From an uncultured Collinsella sp. (GTDB lineage Bacteria > Actinomycetota > Coriobacteriia > Coriobacteriales > Coriobacteriaceae): 5,966 nucleotides of DNA. The stretch spans positions 1-5,966 of the forward strand of contig URWZ01000111.1 in NCBI GenBank assembly GCA_900551625.1, written 5' to 3'. Numbering within the stretch: the stretch's first letter is position 1; each line of letters starts with the position of its first letter. Below, piece after piece: positions 5,940-5,966 of this stretch. The translations under genes were made by a program, and so were the position numbers. The notes beneath the pieces were generated by a model. It had not been told where the DNA came from and did no database searches. It saw only the letters and a list, made by a program, of their open reading frames with translations.

Positions 5940-5966
5940 CTGTCTCTTATACACATCTCCGAGCCC
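5940..5966 (-). other. Nextera/Tn5 mosaic-end plus sequencing adapter (right end)
   Basis: CTGTCTCTTATACACATCT (5940-5958) is the complete 19-bp Tn5 mosaic end in reverse orientation. It is followed by CCGAGCCC (5959-5966), the beginning of the Nextera transposase adapter arm. This is library-derived sequence, so genuine DNA ends at 5939. Confidence 0.98.

Noticed and set aside
1..5966. Tn5 mosaic ends at both window ends read as a natural transposon carrying this cassette
   Set aside because: The right end continues into CCGAGCCC, a synthetic Nextera adapter arm. There is no transposase gene or target duplication, and two genes are cut mid-frame at the boundaries.

Overview
This window is an assembled contig or fragment whose two ends are Illumina Nextera (Tn5 mosaic-end) adapter. 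Genuine sequence runs from about 15 to 5939. It is gene-dense and GC-rich, strongly prefers G or C at third codon positions, and uses bacterial Shine-Dalgarno sites. This suits a high-GC actinobacterium. The style and gene set look like a gut Coriobacteriia/Collinsella-type genome, but that is an impression from codon style and gene content, not a demonstrated assignment.

Left part, + strand (about 15-4272): three genes that look like one functional cassette. The first is the 3' end of a gene for a TerB-C domain protein; its 5' part lies off the contig. It overlaps by 8 bases a P-loop ATPase of the DUF2791/BrxD-like family, which has intact Walker A and B motifs. After a 116-base gap holding a perfect 12-bp inverted repeat comes an Lhr-like superfamily 2 DEAD/DEAH helicase with all canonical motifs. 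An ATPase next to an Lhr-like helicase recalls the brxD-brxHI pair of type 2 BREX phage-defence loci. Here the visible partner is a TerB-C protein, and no BREX methylase, PglZ or PglW gene is seen. This is the best candidate for an under-described system, plausibly in DNA surveillance or anti-phage defence.

Right part, - strand (5939 down to 4299): the 3' part of elp3, encoding the tRNA wobble-uridine modifying radical SAM/acetyltransferase, followed directly by a membrane-anchored spermidine-synthase-like protein. The elp3 stop abuts the next start (TAGATG), so the two are probably translationally coupled. The helicase and the spermidine-synthase-like gene converge with only 26 bases between their stops, and I see no strong terminator there.

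No tRNA, rRNA, CRISPR array, transposase or integrase gene is visible. The only repeat-like structure is the hairpin at 1710-1746.
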